From Chromohalobacter sarecensis (lineage in GTDB: Bacteria > Pseudomonadota > Gammaproteobacteria > Pseudomonadales > Halomonadaceae): 64,000 bases of DNA. Within the stretch, counting starts at the first letter, position 1, and each line of letters opens with the position of its first letter. The stretch spans positions 372,001-436,000 of the forward strand of contig NZ_JAKGAN010000001.1 in NCBI RefSeq assembly GCF_023061135.1, read 5' to 3'. Shown piece after piece: positions 1 to 9,596 of this stretch. The position numbers were made by a program, and so were the translations under genes. Below the pieces are notes generated by a model that saw only the letters and a program-made list of their open reading frames with translations, had not been told where the DNA came from and ran no database searches.

Positions 1-1956
1 GTTGAGGTAGAAAGTCTGCGCGTCGCAATGCAGGTGATAACGGCTCACCACCTCGACCGCGAACTGATCGTTTTTGCCGTTCTGGCCTTCGCCACGGCTG
101 GCGCGGTAGACCCATTCGATGTCGGCACGGGTACGCGTGGCGTCGGTCGGGTGGCTGGTATAGACCTCCTTGGCCTTCTGCTCGACGCGCAGGCCGTGAT
201 CCTCGAAGCGAACGTCGCCCATGTCGTCTTCGACGGTGACGGTCACCTCGCCGCTGCCGACGTCTTCACTGATGGTGCGCTTGGGCTTTCCGGCTCGCAG
301 GGTTTCGACCCGGCAGTGTGTGGCGCTCTCAGGCGGTTCGAATGGCATGGGGATATAAGCCGCTTTTGAAAATGGCAGCTCGAGCGTCGGCATTCCCGAC
401 TTGAGTGTCAGGTCGGCGCGTCTCGAAGGCGACCACACTAACGGAAAGCTGGCGCTGGAGAGCGCCACGCGCAGGCGATGTCCCGGGGGCAGGCGATAGC
501 CGATCAGGTCCAGCGGCACACGAACGTCCATCGGTTCGCCCGGCACTGGTGGCGTGATGGTGCCCGGGGCGTCACGCAGATTGAGGTTGAGCGTGCCGTA
601 GGTAATCAGCGCGCTTTCCCCGCTGGGGGCTACGTCGCACAGGCGTACGTGCAGCTGGCCGCACGCCTCGGTGCTGGTGACTGACACCGCAAGCGTCGGC
701 TGGCCGAGAATATCGATTCCTTCGATGTAGGGGGCAGAGTCGAAGGTCAACGACAAGCCGTCATCGCGGCGCTGATCGGTCGGGAAATCGGCGCCGAACC
801 ACAGCGGGATGTACTCGCCCTGCAGCGAGCCCGCGGTCAGTGGCGAGGCGATTTGCCGGTCATTGCTCAACCGGCCGTTGGTCCCCAGGCCGTGATCGCT
901 GAGCACCAGGGACTGTATCTCGACCTCGGTGCTAGGTGCGGGCCAGGCGGAGGTTCGCACCCACTTCCCGGGACGCTCGAGATACTTGGGCGCAGGGGGC
1001 ACGCCGTCCTGTAGATAAAAGGTGCAGGGCGGCTCGTCCATGATTCCGGTGTCGACGTCCTTGAGCCAGTAATCCCACCAGCGCAGCGCCTCCTGCAGGA
1101 AGCCGATCGCCGGGTCGGGAATCGCGAAATGCGGATACTTGTGCATCCAGGGGCCGATCAGTGCCTTTCGGGGGCAGGAGAGGTGCTCCATCATGCGCGG
1201 AATAGTGTTGATGTAGGAATCGCCCCAACCGCTGATCATGTAAACGGCGGCTTCGATGTCACCATAGTTTTCGTTGATCGAACCATGCTTCCAGTAGTCG
1301 TCCCGGTGCTGGTGGTTCAGCCAGGTCTCTGCCAGCAGCGGCATGTTGTCGAGGCGGTGTTTCCACATCTCGCGCCATTGATCGCCGACCAGCGCCGGGT
1401 CAGGCACGGCAGCGGAGAAGCTCAGCATGGTCGCCGCCCAGCCGAGATTCTCCAGCAGCATGTTGCCGCCCTTGTAGTGGATGTCGTCGGCGTAGCGGTC
1501 ATCGGTGGAGCACAGCGTGATGATCGCCTTGAGCGGTTTGGGGCGCAGCGCGGCGAGTTGCAGGCTATTGAAGCCACCCCAGGAGATGCCCATCATGCCG
1601 AGCTTGCCATCGCACCAGGGTTGCGCGGCGATCCAGTCGATCACCTCCAGCGCATCACGTTGCTCCTGCGGGGCGTATTCATCCTCCATCAGGCCGTCGG
1701 ACTCGCCATTGCCGCGCATATCCACCCGAATGCAGGCGTAGCCATGACCGGCGAACCAGGGATGGGTTAGCTCATCGCGCACCGCTGTGCCGTCGCGCTT
1801 GCGGTAGGGCAGGTATTCGAGGATCGCCGGCATCGGCTTTGACTCGGCATCCTCGGGTAGCCAGATGCGCGCCGCCAGCCGCGTTCCGTCGGCCAGCACG
1901 ATCCATTGGTTCTCGATTTCGCGTACGCGGTTCGGAAAGTCGTGCTTGATGTTCAT
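1..1956 (-). CDS. CocE/NonD-family hydrolase (X-Pro dipeptidyl-peptidase S15 type), 3' end outside window
   Basis: Reading frame stays open for 652 codons to the window edge, so the last residues are missing. The start ATG has AAGGA about six bases upstream and overlaps the stop of the BCCT gene as ATGA. The N-terminal alpha/beta hydrolase part shows the nucleophile elbow GISWGG with Ser near residue 125 and the RVDMRGNGESDG stretch typical of CocE/NonD proteins. The C-terminal half has the beta-rich X-Pro peptidase C-terminal domain pattern (QGEYIPLWFG, then DSAPYIEGIDILGQP). No signal peptide is visible, so it is probably cytoplasmic. The family hydrolyses esters or amides; the substrate cannot be read from sequence. 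Coupling to a BCCT importer suggests it acts on something that importer brings in (inference). Confidence 0.85.
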   Translation of the reverse strand, partial: MNIKHDFPNRVREIENQWIVLADGTRLAARIWLPEDAESKPMPAILEYLPYRKRDGTAVRDELTHPWFAGHGYACIRVDMRGNGESDGLMEDEYAPQEQRDALEVIDWIAAQPWCDGKLGMMGISWGGFNSLQLAALRPKPLKAIITLCSTDDRYADDIHYKGGNMLLENLGWAATMLSFSAAVPDPALVGDQWREMWKHRLDNMPLLAETWLNHQHRDDYWKHGSINENYGDIEAAVYMISGWGDSYINTIPRMMEHLSCPRKALIGPWMHKYPHFAIPDPAIGFLQEALRWWDYWLKDVDTGIMDEPPCTFYLQDGVPPAPKYLERPGKWVRTSAWPAPSTEVEIQSLVLSDHGLGTNGRLSNDRQIASPLTAGSLQGEYIPLWFGADFPTDQRRDDGLSLTFDSAPYIEGIDILGQPTLAVSVTSTEACGQLHVRLCDVAPSGESALITYGTLNLNLRDAPGTITPPVPGEPMDVRVPLDLIGYRLPPGHRLRVALSSASFPLVWSPSRRADLTLKSGMPTLELPFSKAAYIPMPFEPPESATHCRVETLRAGKPKRTISEDVGSGEVTVTVEDDMGDVRFEDHGLRVEQKAKEVYTSHPTDATRTRADIEWVYRASRGEGQNGKNDQFAVEVVSRYHLHCDAQTFYLN

Positions 1957-3503
1957 GCGTCGTCCTTGGCGGTGTGAGAAGAGGGAGGCGGTGTTGTGAG
2001 GCGCTCGGGATATTTCAACCAGCGCCATAGCGAGCCGGTGGCAAGCAGCACGATGAGCAGCGCGGGTAGGCCGCCGAGATTGGAGAGCATCTTGATGCCG
2101 TCGATCCCCACGAAGCTGACCATGACCCAGGACACGATGCCGACGATGATCCCCCACAGGACTTTCATCGACACGCCGGTATTGAGATCCGAGTCGGCGG
2201 TCAGGCCACGTGTGCATAGGTTGCCGATGGCATCGGTCTGCGAATCCGCCGCCGTGACATAGGAGATGTAGGCGATGAATAGCAGCAGCGGAATCCACAC
2301 CTGCGAGAACGGCATTTGCCGGAAGAGCTCGTAGAGCACGTTCTCTACGCCGCGATCGCTGAGGATGGCATGCAGGTCGACGCCGGTATGCGCCTGATAA
2401 TAGAGCGCCGCGCCGGAGAAGATGATGACCCAGGCGGAGGCGAAAAGAGCTGGATAGAAGAGGTTGACCCGCAGGAACTCGCGTACCGTGTAGCCGCGTG
2501 AAATCTTGCCCAGGAACAGCGCCGCCATGGGCGCCCAGGCGAACCATACTGCCCAATAGAAGATCGACCACCACTGTGGCCACTGGTCCTCGCCGGCGGC
2601 GCCGGTGAACAGGCTCTTGGTGAAGAAGCTGTCGAGATAGACGCCGAAGGACTCCACGCCCAGCGAGAGCATGAAGCTCGTCGGGCCTACCACGAAGATG
2701 AACACGCCGAGAATCGCGAGCAATACGGCATTCAACGACGACAGCCGCGCGATGCCCTTCTGCAGGCCGCTGGCCGCCGAGATCACAAACGTCACCACGA
2801 TCAGGGCGATGACCACACCCAGGCGTAGCGGGCTGGTCTCGCCGCCCAGGTATTGCCCCGCGCCGCCGGCCAGCGTCAGCGCGCCGGTGCCCAGCGACGA
2901 GGCCATGCCGGCCACCAGGGCGTAGAGCGAGACGGCGTCGATCAAGCCGCCGAAGCGCTTGACCTTGGGCCCGAAGACCGGCTCCAGCATGCTGGAGATC
3001 GAGAAGCGCAGACGCAGATTGTAGAACGCCAGGGCGAAGATCAGCGCCGGCACGGCGTAGATGGCATAGGGCGTGAACGACCAGTGCAGGAACATGGTCG
3101 ACATCGCGAACAGCATGGCATCGCTGGAACTGGCTTCCAGGCCCAGTGACTCGGGCGGCCCCATGAAGTGATACAGCGGCTCGGCGGTGGTCCAGAACAA
3201 CACGCCCACAGCCAGCGTGGTGCACAAGGTGATCGAGAACCAGCGCAGCCGTGACAGCATGGGTGTTGCCTGCTCGCCGCCGATGCGCAGTTTACCCAGT
3301 GGCGAGAAATAAACGATCACCGCCAACACCAGCAGGTACAGGCTGCCCAGACTAAATAGCCACGAAAAGTTATCCAGAATGGCATCGTTGAGCGCGCTGG
3401 TGGTCGCCAGGAAGGCATCGAGATTGACGTAGCTGGCGATCACTGCCGCCAGCAGTACCAGAAAGGTTGGCCAGAAAACCAAGGGCCGTAGCGATGTGTG
3501 CAT
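1953..3503 (-). CDS. BCCT-family transporter (betaine/choline/carnitine type)
   Basis: A 516-residue polytopic membrane protein with about twelve hydrophobic segments. The family signature region reads IFYWAVWFAWAPMAALFLG followed by KISRGYTVREF, and TTAEPLYHF matches the conserved AEPLYHF block of BCCT carriers. These are sodium- or proton-coupled importers of quaternary ammonium compounds and related solutes. The ATG start is preceded by GGAGACTGGGTG; an in-frame GTG one codon earlier is less likely. There is no long C-terminal osmosensing tail, so this looks more like a catabolic or constitutive uptake carrier than a BetP-like osmosensor (inference). It is translationally coupled to the hydrolase that follows. 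Confidence 0.92.
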   Translation of the reverse strand: MHTSLRPLVFWPTFLVLLAAVIASYVNLDAFLATTSALNDAILDNFSWLFSLGSLYLLVLAVIVYFSPLGKLRIGGEQATPMLSRLRWFSITLCTTLAVGVLFWTTAEPLYHFMGPPESLGLEASSSDAMLFAMSTMFLHWSFTPYAIYAVPALIFALAFYNLRLRFSISSMLEPVFGPKVKRFGGLIDAVSLYALVAGMASSLGTGALTLAGGAGQYLGGETSPLRLGVVIALIVVTFVISAASGLQKGIARLSSLNAVLLAILGVFIFVVGPTSFMLSLGVESFGVYLDSFFTKSLFTGAAGEDQWPQWWSIFYWAVWFAWAPMAALFLGKISRGYTVREFLRVNLFYPALFASAWVIIFSGAALYYQAHTGVDLHAILSDRGVENVLYELFRQMPFSQVWIPLLLFIAYISYVTAADSQTDAIGNLCTRGLTADSDLNTGVSMKVLWGIIVGIVSWVMVSFVGIDGIKMLSNLGGLPALLIVLLATGSLWRWLKYPERLTTPPPSSHTAKDDA

Positions 3504-3706
3504 CACCCAGTCTCCGTTTGTCGTTATCGTGTGGCGTCATGCGCCAATATCATGGCATGCCACTCTACCGACACACGGTGCGCTACGCTCAAACGCTACT
3601 TGGTAATAGGGGTATGCGTACAACGCATGGCATGCGCGCCATGGCGACGTGCACTGCCACGTCCGTTAGCATGACTGCTTAGAGATGCTATGCGAGAAAC
3701 CCCGCC

Positions 3707-3934
3707 ATGAAGCCTGAAGACTTGCAAAAACTCACCACCCGCGAGATGCCCTTCGGCAAATACGCAGGCCGGCTGATCGCCGACCTTCCGGGCCCCTACC
3801 TTGCCTGGTTCGCCCGGCAGGGTTTTCCCAACGGTGAGATCGGACGGCTGCTCGCCTTGATGCACGAGGTCGATCACAACGGGCTCAATGCCTTGCTCGA
3901 GCCGCTGCGTGAGTCATCTCGGGGTGATGAATAG
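3707..3934 (+). CDS. DUF3820-family small protein
   Basis: A 75-residue soluble protein. The block MPFGKYAGRLIADLPGPYL followed by AWFARQGFP is the hallmark of DUF3820 (also called putative quorum-sensing-regulated virulence factor family). Its biochemical role is unknown. The upstream purine stretch GAGAAAC gives only a weak ribosome site. It stands alone, divergent from the BCCT gene and convergent with cdd. The 200 bases upstream hold the two divergent promoters but no element I can assign. Confidence 0.85.
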   Translation: MKPEDLQKLTTREMPFGKYAGRLIADLPGPYLAWFARQGFPNGEIGRLLALMHEVDHNGLNALLEPLRESSRGDE

Positions 3935-3962
3935 CCGTTGGGAGGAAGGTGGCGCGACGCTA

Positions 3963-4385
3963 TCACGCCTGGGGAAGATTCTCCGGGCCGAAGGAGTCGG
4001 GCAGTAACTGCTCCATGGTATAGCGTTTGAGCGGGGCGCCGTCGCCGTCGAGGACGACGATAAAGGTGTCCGGCGTGGCGAATTCACGGATACGCTGGCG
4101 GCAGTCGCCGCAGGGGGTGCACAGGTGTTCGCCGGGGCCGATGACGTAGAGCGTGGCGATTTCGCGCTCGCCCTGCGCGATCATCGCGCTGATGGCGCCT
4201 GCCTCGGCGCAGAGCCCCTTGTAGTTGGCGCTTTCCACGTTGCAGCCCAGGTAATGCTGGCCGCTTTCGGCAATCAACAAGGCTCCCACCGGATGGCGGG
4301 AATAGGGCGCATAAGCGCGCTCGCGCGTCTGTAGCAGCGCCTGGCGTAGCGCATCGGAAAGCGGCGCGAGGGATGTCTCAGTCAT
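3963..4385 (-). CDS. cdd: cytidine deaminase
   Basis: A 140-residue protein of the homotetrameric cytidine deaminase class, deaminating cytidine and deoxycytidine to uridine and deoxyuridine. Zinc ligands and catalytic glutamate are visible in CAEAGAI and in CTPCGDCRQ; the NVESANYKG substrate loop is present. It is the last gene of the deo operon. Its ATG lies inside the end of deoD (8-base overlap), so translation is probably coupled. Placement with deo genes means pyrimidine deoxynucleosides are deaminated and then cleaved by the same transcript. Confidence 0.95.
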   Translation of the reverse strand: MTETSLAPLSDALRQALLQTRERAYAPYSRHPVGALLIAESGQHYLGCNVESANYKGLCAEAGAISAMIAQGEREIATLYVIGPGEHLCTPCGDCRQRIREFATPDTFIVVLDGDGAPLKRYTMEQLLPDSFGPENLPQA

Positions 4386-5109
4386 GGGTGGTGTCTCTCG
4401 CGTCGCGGAGCAGGGCTTCGAGGGTGATCGCCATCATCTCGTGAAAGCCGGTCTGACGGGTGTGCGCATCGAGCGCCTCGCCCTTGAGAATGTGATCGGA
4501 GACGGTGCATACGGTCAGCGCGCGGGCACCGAATTCGGCAGCGACGCCGTACAGGCCGGCGGCTTCCATCTCGACGCCGAGCACGCCGTGGCGCTTCATG
4601 AGCTCGAATAGCGCGTCGTCGGGCGAATAGAACAGGTCCGCCGAGAACAGATTGCCGACCTTGACGGGGGTGCTGCGTGCGCGGGCAGCGTCGACGGCGT
4701 GCCGGGTCAGGTCGAAGTCGGCGATGGCGGCGAAATCGTGGCCTTTGAAACGGGTGCGGTTGACCCCGGAATCGGTACACGCGCCCATCCCGACAACGAT
4801 GTCGTTGACGGCGACATCGTCACGCACCGCGCCGCAGGAGCCCACGCGTACCAGGCGCTTGACCCCGTACTCGGTGATCAGTTCCTTGGCGTAGATCGAG
4901 ATCGAGGGGATGCCCATGCCGCTGCCCATCACCGAGATGCGCTGGCCTTGATAGGTGCCGGTGAAGCCGAGCATGTTGCGCACCTGGTTGACGCATTCCA
5001 CGTCGTCCAGAAAGGTCTCGGCGATGAATTGCGCGCGCAGCGGATCGCCGGGCATGAGTACTGTATCGGCGAAGGCGCCTGCGGGGGCATCGATGTGTGG
5101 GGTAGCCAT
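4378..5109 (-). CDS. deoD: purine-nucleoside phosphorylase DeoD-type
   Basis: 243 residues, near the E. coli DeoD length of 239. It cleaves purine (deoxy)nucleosides with phosphate to base plus (deoxy)ribose-1-phosphate. It starts MATPHIDA with the conserved His. The phosphate-binding GDPLRA, the RVGSCGA loop, the [10 protein letters not shown] ribose-binding block and the catalytic Asp in TVSDHI are all present. The start codon shares one base with the deoB stop (TGATG), and the end overlaps cdd by eight bases. The sequence follows E. coli DeoD closely along its whole length. Confidence 0.97.
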   Translation of the reverse strand: MATPHIDAPAGAFADTVLMPGDPLRAQFIAETFLDDVECVNQVRNMLGFTGTYQGQRISVMGSGMGIPSISIYAKELITEYGVKRLVRVGSCGAVRDDVAVNDIVVGMGACTDSGVNRTRFKGHDFAAIADFDLTRHAVDAARARSTPVKVGNLFSADLFYSPDDALFELMKRHGVLGVEMEAAGLYGVAAEFGARALTVCTVSDHILKGEALDAHTRQTGFHEMMAITLEALLRDARDTTHD

Positions 5110-6359
5110 CAGTTTTCTCCCTTGGATGAGATTGGCAATAAAGATTGCCCGTATTCCATTGGGCCGAGTCCAAAATGCGTCGCCAGGCTCTGGCCGATAT
5201 CGGCGAAGGTCGCCAGACGGCCTTCATCGTCACCCAACGGCCCTGGCGTCAGGCTCGCGCCGCTGGCGAGCACGGGAACTTGCTCGCGGGTATGGTCGGT
5301 CCCCGTCCAGGTCGGGTCGTTGCCGTGATCCGCGGTGAGGATGAGCAGATCATCGGGACGCAGCTTGGCGAGCACTTCCGGTAAACGTCGGTCGAAGGCC
5401 TCCAGCGCCTCGGCGTAGCCATCCGGATCGCGGCGGTGGCCGTAGAGGGTGTCGAAGTCGACGAAGTTGGTCATCACCAGCGTCTGCTTATTCGCCAGTG
5501 AATGCTCGCCGGCCTCATCGATGGCGTTGAGCGTGGCATCGAACAACGCGTCATGGCCGTGTGCCTTGAGCACTTTCGAGACGCCGCAGTGGGCATAGAT
5601 ATCGCCGATCTTGCCCACGCCCAATACCGTGCCGCCGCTGTCGTGCAGCTTTTGGAGCACGGTTGGGGTGGGCGGCTCGATGGCATAGTCGCGGCGATTG
5701 CCGGTGCGTTCGAAGGTTTGCGGCGTTTCGCCGACGAAAGGGCGCGCGATGACGCGGCCGATGTTGTAGGGCATCAGCAGCTCGCGGGCGATCTCGCACA
5801 GTGCGTACAGGCGGTCAAGACCGAAATGGGTCTCGTGGGCGGCTATCTGGAAGACCGAATCCGCCGAGGTGTAGACGATCGGCTTGCCGCTTGCGATATG
5901 TTCCTCGCCCAGCTCCTCGAGGACCGGGATGCCGGACGCGTGGCAGTTGCCCAGCACGCCGGGCAGTTCGGCCCGCTCGATCAGTGCTTCCAAGAGGTCG
6001 GGCGGGAAGCTCTGCGTCTTGTCGATGAAGTAGCCCCACTCGAATAGCGCCGGGACACCGGCGATTTCCCAGTGGCCGGAGGGCGTGTCCTTGCCCGAGG
6101 AAATCTCGGCCGCCGCCGCGTAGGCGCCGTCGACGTGCTCGGGCGGGGTGACGCCCGCCGCCCACTCGCCGGTGGCGAGATAATGTGCGTGGTAGAGCCC
6201 CAGTTTCGCCAGGTTGGGCAGCGCGAGCGGCCGGCCGGCAGCGGCACGATGGCGGGCGATGTGGCCCAGCGTATCCGCGCCGGCATCGCCGAAGGCGGCG
6301 GCATCCGGGGCGTTGCCGATGCCGAAGGAGTCGAGTACGAGAAGAATGGCGCGGGTCAT
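5109..6359 (-). CDS. deoB: phosphopentomutase
   Basis: 416 residues, close to the usual 407. It interconverts (deoxy)ribose-1-phosphate and the 5-phosphate, linking the phosphorylases to DeoC. Alkaline-phosphatase-superfamily metal site motifs are visible: [14 protein letters not shown] at the N-terminus, [10 protein letters not shown] with the catalytic Thr, and [18 protein letters not shown] near the C-terminus. Its ATG overlaps the deoA stop by four bases (ATGA) and its TGA shares a base with the deoD start, consistent with a translationally coupled chain. Confidence 0.97.
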   Translation of the reverse strand: MTRAILLVLDSFGIGNAPDAAAFGDAGADTLGHIARHRAAAGRPLALPNLAKLGLYHAHYLATGEWAAGVTPPEHVDGAYAAAAEISSGKDTPSGHWEIAGVPALFEWGYFIDKTQSFPPDLLEALIERAELPGVLGNCHASGIPVLEELGEEHIASGKPIVYTSADSVFQIAAHETHFGLDRLYALCEIARELLMPYNIGRVIARPFVGETPQTFERTGNRRDYAIEPPTPTVLQKLHDSGGTVLGVGKIGDIYAHCGVSKVLKAHGHDALFDATLNAIDEAGEHSLANKQTLVMTNFVDFDTLYGHRRDPDGYAEALEAFDRRLPEVLAKLRPDDLLILTADHGNDPTWTGTDHTREQVPVLASGASLTPGPLGDDEGRLATFADIGQSLATHFGLGPMEYGQSLLPISSKGEN

Positions 6360-7690
6360 GACAGATCCTCCTGTCTCAGGGTAGCGTGGATCGGCAACGC
6401 TGGCGCGACGCTACCTTCCTCGCCGAGGGTGAAGGCCGCGCTCAAGTGGCGTGTGACGGCCTCGGCGTCGGCTCGGCTGGCGGCGTGGAGACGCAGCAGC
6501 GGTTGCCCGGCGTCGACGCGCTGGCCAAGCGCGGCGATATGCGAGAGGCCGACACGATGGTCGATGGCATCCCCGGCGTTGCGGCGTCCGCCGCCCAGTT
6601 CGACTACGCCGAGTCCCAGCGCGCGGGTGTCGATGGCGTTGACGGTGCCGGCCCGAGGGGCGACGACGTCGGTCGTGAAGGGCGCTGGCGCTAAATAGTG
6701 CGCGGGGCGTTCGGCCAGGTCGCTCGGGCCGCCGAGGCCATGCACCATGCGCGAGAAGCGCTCCAGCGCCTCGCCGGAGGCAAGGGCCCGATCCAGGCGA
6801 GTTTCGGCGTCTTCTGCGTCGCTTGCCAATCCCGACTGGAGCAGCATTTCCGTCGCCAGAGCATGAGTGACCTGATAGAGGCGAGTGCTACACCCGCCCC
6901 CCTGCAACAGCCGCAGCGCCTCGTGGACTTCCAGGGCATTGCCGGCGCAGTCGGCGAGCGGTTGGTTCATGTCGGTCAGCAGCACGCTGGTGGGGGTGCC
7001 GGCGCCGCTGCCGATGGCGACGATGGCGTCGGCGAGTTCCCGAGAGGCCTCGGCGGTGGGCATGAAGGCGCCGTTGCCGACCTTGACGTCCATCACCAGG
7101 GTATCGAGGCCGCAGGCGAGTTTCTTGCCCAAAATCGAGGCCACGATAAGCGGCAGCGACTCCACCGTGGCGGTCACGTCGCGCACGCCATACAAGCGCT
7201 TGTCGGCGGGGGCAAGCGTGCCGGTCTGGCCGATGATCGCCACGCCGACGTCTTTCACCAGTTGGCGGAAGCGAGCGTCGCTGGGGGTGACGTCATAGCC
7301 GGGAATCGCTTCGAGTTTGTCCAGTGTGCCGCCGGTGTGGCCGAGTCCACGCCCCGAAATCATGGGCACGTGGCCGCCGCAGGCGGCGATCCACGGCCCC
7401 AGCACCAACGAGACGAGATCGCCCACGCCGCCGGTGGAATGCTTGTCGAGCACCGGGCCGTCGAGGTAGAGATCGTCCCAGCGCAGGACTTGGCCGGAGT
7501 CGCGAGTAGCCTCGGTCAGCGCGATGGCCTCGTCGCGGGTCATGCCGTTGAGCATGACCGCCATGGCGAAGGCGCCGATCTGGGCGTCGCCGATACTGCC
7601 GTCGGTGACGCCACGCATGAAGGTGTGGATAGCGTCGGCGTCGAGGACCTCGGCGTCACGCTTACGGCGGATAATGTCTTGAATCAGCAT
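6356..7690 (-). CDS. deoA: thymidine phosphorylase
   Basis: 444 residues from the ATG of [12 protein letters not shown], matching the E. coli DeoA N-terminus and length (440). The frame is open further upstream across the end of deoC, but that extension has no family similarity and is not coding. It cleaves thymidine and deoxyuridine to base plus deoxyribose-1-phosphate. Conserved blocks: [11 protein letters not shown]-type phosphate loop ([11 protein letters not shown]), [18 protein letters not shown], and [11 protein letters not shown] 76-base gap separates it from deoC; no strong Shine-Dalgarno is visible there (GCGGACATCGCC before the ATG). Confidence 0.96.
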   Translation of the reverse strand: MLIQDIIRRKRDAEVLDADAIHTFMRGVTDGSIGDAQIGAFAMAVMLNGMTRDEAIALTEATRDSGQVLRWDDLYLDGPVLDKHSTGGVGDLVSLVLGPWIAACGGHVPMISGRGLGHTGGTLDKLEAIPGYDVTPSDARFRQLVKDVGVAIIGQTGTLAPADKRLYGVRDVTATVESLPLIVASILGKKLACGLDTLVMDVKVGNGAFMPTAEASRELADAIVAIGSGAGTPTSVLLTDMNQPLADCAGNALEVHEALRLLQGGGCSTRLYQVTHALATEMLLQSGLASDAEDAETRLDRALASGEALERFSRMVHGLGGPSDLAERPAHYLAPAPFTTDVVAPRAGTVNAIDTRALGLGVVELGGGRRNAGDAIDHRVGLSHIAALGQRVDAGQPLLRLHAASRADAEAVTRHLSAAFTLGEEGSVAPALPIHATLRQEDLS

Positions 7691-7766
7691 GGCGATGTCC
7701 GCGTTTTTATTGTCTGCCGGTGAATGTCGATGTCTGTCGTTGTGTATGGGTGTTGCCGGACAGCCT

Positions 7767-8540
7767 TCAGTAACCGCTGGGTGCGGCGTCGGTCTCGCCG
7801 ATGTCCAGGGTGGCGAGCAGGGCATCGAGCAGTCCCGAGGCGCCGAATCGGAAATGCGCGGGGCTGATCCAGTCCTCGCCCATGATCCGCGCGGCCAGCT
7901 CGAGATAGGCCTTGGCGTCCTCGGTGGTGCGAATGCCACCGGCGGCCTTGAAGCCGACGTCGCGGCCGCTGTCGCGTATCGTCTCGAGCATGATCTCGGC
8001 GGCCTCGAGGGTTGCGTTGACGGCGACCTTGCCGGTGGAGGTCTTGATGAAGTCGGCACCCGCAGTGATCGCGATCTCTGCGGCCTGACGAATCAGGGCG
8101 GGGTCCTTGAGTTCGCCGCTCTCGAGGATGACCTTCAAGGTCGCGCCGCCGCAGGCTTCGCGGCAAGCCTCGACGAGCAAGCGGCCGACATCGGGCGCGC
8201 CATCGAGCAGAGACCGATAGGGAAAGACCACGTCGACTTCGTCGGCGCCCGCCGCCACGGCGAGGCGTGTCTCGCGCGCCGCGCGTTCGGCGTTAGGGGC
8301 GCCGTCGGGGAAATTGGTCACCGTGGCGATGCGCACGCGCTGGGTCAGGCCGAGGGCGTCGAGTTCGCGCTGGGCGTCTTCGATGAAGGCCGGATACAGG
8401 CACAGCGCGGCGGGATGGCCGACGGGCGTGTCGGCACGTCGGCATAGCGCCTGGATACGAGCGCTGTCGTCATCATCGTTGAGCGAGGTCAGATCCATCA
8501 GGCCGAGCGCCTGACGGGCGATGAGCGTGAGGTCGGTCAT
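7767..8540 (-). CDS. deoC: deoxyribose-phosphate aldolase
   Basis: 257 residues from MTDLTLIA, aligned with the E. coli DeoC start MTDLKAS and length 259. An in-frame ATG nine codons upstream is possible but not supported by homology. It splits deoxyribose-5-phosphate into glyceraldehyde-3-phosphate and acetaldehyde. The Schiff-base lysine sits in FIKTSTGK (about K166), with the second lysine in VGFKAAGG (about K198) and Asp in EVDVVFPY (about D103). First gene of the deo operon. The chosen ATG has a weak ribosome site and overlaps the end of a short upstream ORF, so coupling to that leader is possible. Confidence 0.95.
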   Translation of the reverse strand: MTDLTLIARQALGLMDLTSLNDDDDSARIQALCRRADTPVGHPAALCLYPAFIEDAQRELDALGLTQRVRIATVTNFPDGAPNAERAARETRLAVAAGADEVDVVFPYRSLLDGAPDVGRLLVEACREACGGATLKVILESGELKDPALIRQAAEIAITAGADFIKTSTGKVAVNATLEAAEIMLETIRDSGRDVGFKAAGGIRTTEDAKAYLELAARIMGEDWISPAHFRFGASGLLDALLATLDIGETDAAPSGY

Positions 8541-8650
8541 GGGCGTGAGTCCCCGAGTGGCAAGCATGCGCTTGGCGCGCGTGCATGGGTCGATGAGTCG
8601 GGCGCGCGGACGGCGAATGTGCCGGAAGACGCGCAGGAAGGCGTTGGCAT
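8537..8650 (-). CDS. possible 37-codon leader ORF upstream of deoC
   Basis: ATG at 8650 is preceded by AAGGA with seven bases spacing, a better ribosome site than that of deoC itself. The frame runs 37 codons, rich in Ser, Pro, Ala and Arg, and its TGA overlaps the deoC ATG as ATGA. This arrangement is typical of translational coupling or of a leader peptide. There is no homology I recognise and composition alone does not prove coding. It lies between the DeoR operator and deoC, so it would be on the deo mRNA. Confidence 0.3.
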   Translation of the reverse strand: MPTPSCASSGTFAVRAPDSSTHARAPSACLPLGDSRP

Positions 8651-8660
8651 GGTAATGTCC

Positions 8661-8690
8661 TTGTCTTTATTGTTGGGCTGCCTTTGTTAT
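8661..8690 (+). promoter_or_regulatory. possible deoR promoter
   Basis: TTGTCT, 18 bases, then TGTTAT gives a plausible sigma-70 pair. The -10 element would lie inside the DeoR operator, which would give autorepression. Seen by eye only. Confidence 0.3.
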
Positions 8691-8700
8691 TTTTCTAACA
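8685..8700. promoter_or_regulatory. DeoR operator
   Basis: TGTTATTTTTCTAACA matches 13 of 16 positions of the E. coli DeoR palindrome TGTTAGAATTCTAACA, with both outer half-sites (TGTTA and TAACA) intact. It lies in the divergent deoC/deoR intergenic region, 145 bases before deoC and 45 before deoR, so one site could control both genes. A further TAACA half-site follows at 8718-8722 within a TTTTGT-N10-ACAAAA inverted repeat. Confidence 0.75.
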
Positions 8701-8745
8701 GAAATTTTGTGGCTAAGCTAACAAAATGTGCCGGAGAGATGCGAA

Positions 8746-9531
8746 ATGAATAGCCGCAGTGCGGCACGCCTTCAATGGCTACAGGATACGTTGCGCGCGG
8801 AAGGCATGCTGCCGATCGCTGAGGCCGCCCAGCGCTGCCAGGTCTCGGAGATGACCATACGCCGCGACATTGCCGCCAGCCAGGACACCATCGTCTCGCT
8901 AGGCGGACGTTTGTTGTTGGCCGAGAATCCCCAGGTGGCCACCGGATACGATTTCGCCACCCAGCAGGACAGCTTTGCGCAGGCCAAGCAGCGTATGTGC
9001 GATGAGGCGGCGCGTATGGTCGAGGCGGATGACACGCTCTTCGTGGATTGCGGCACGACGCTGATTCCGCTGTTCGCCGGGCTCGATCCCGATATGCCGC
9101 TGACGGTGGTGACGTACGCGCTCAACGTCGCCAATGCCATCGAGCAAATGGCGCTGCCTCACGTGCGCTTGGTGCTGCTCGGCGGGCTCTATTACCCTGT
9201 GTCGCAGTCCTTCGGCGGTGAGGAGCTGGTCACCGCGATCCGCCGCCTGGGCATCAATAAAGCGTTCATTTCCGCCGCCGGCGTACATGCCGATAAAGGC
9301 GTGAGCTGCTTTCACTTCCATGAGGTGGTGCCCAAGCAGGTGGCGCTGGAGACCGCTGTGCAGCGCATCCTCGTCGCCGACGAGAGCAAGCTCGACCTGG
9401 TGCGCCCGGCGTTTTTCGCCGATCTCGAGACCTTCGATGTGATGCTGACCAGCGGCGCGGCGGGCGAGGCCTTGCGTGACACCCTGGTGGCGCGGCCGGG
9501 GCACGCTTGGCCGACGCTCAAGGTGTTGTAA
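8746..9531 (+). CDS. deoR: DeoR-family transcriptional repressor of the deo operon
   Basis: 261 residues from an ATG preceded by GGAGA at eight bases; a GTG six codons earlier is weaker. The N-terminal DeoR helix-turn-helix is visible (RLQWLQDTLRAEGMLPIAEAA then VSEMTIRRDI). The C-terminal sugar-phosphate-sensing domain has FVDCGTTLIPL and the LLGGLYYP block. E. coli DeoR senses deoxyribose-5-phosphate, which DeoC consumes. Divergent position next to deoC and the operator at 8685-8700 support the same role here. No gene follows it closely; the next gene is on the other strand. Confidence 0.88.
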   Translation: MNSRSAARLQWLQDTLRAEGMLPIAEAAQRCQVSEMTIRRDIAASQDTIVSLGGRLLLAENPQVATGYDFATQQDSFAQAKQRMCDEAARMVEADDTLFVDCGTTLIPLFAGLDPDMPLTVVTYALNVANAIEQMALPHVRLVLLGGLYYPVSQSFGGEELVTAIRRLGINKAFISAAGVHADKGVSCFHFHEVVPKQVALETAVQRILVADESKLDLVRPAFFADLETFDVMLTSGAAGEALRDTLVARPGHAWPTLKVL

Positions 9532-9596
9532 GGGGCGCGTTCGATTGCGTGGCTGGTCATCCTGTTGCGCTGTTACTACGCGCGGCGTGATGGGGC

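Noticed and set aside
7691-8059. N-terminal extension of the deoA frame into deoC
   Set aside because: The DeoA family begins at MLIQDII; the extension lies over coding deoC and shows no domain.
3707-9531. horizontal acquisition of the deo region
   Set aside because: Base composition by eye matches its neighbours and there are no flanking repeats, tRNA or mobility genes.
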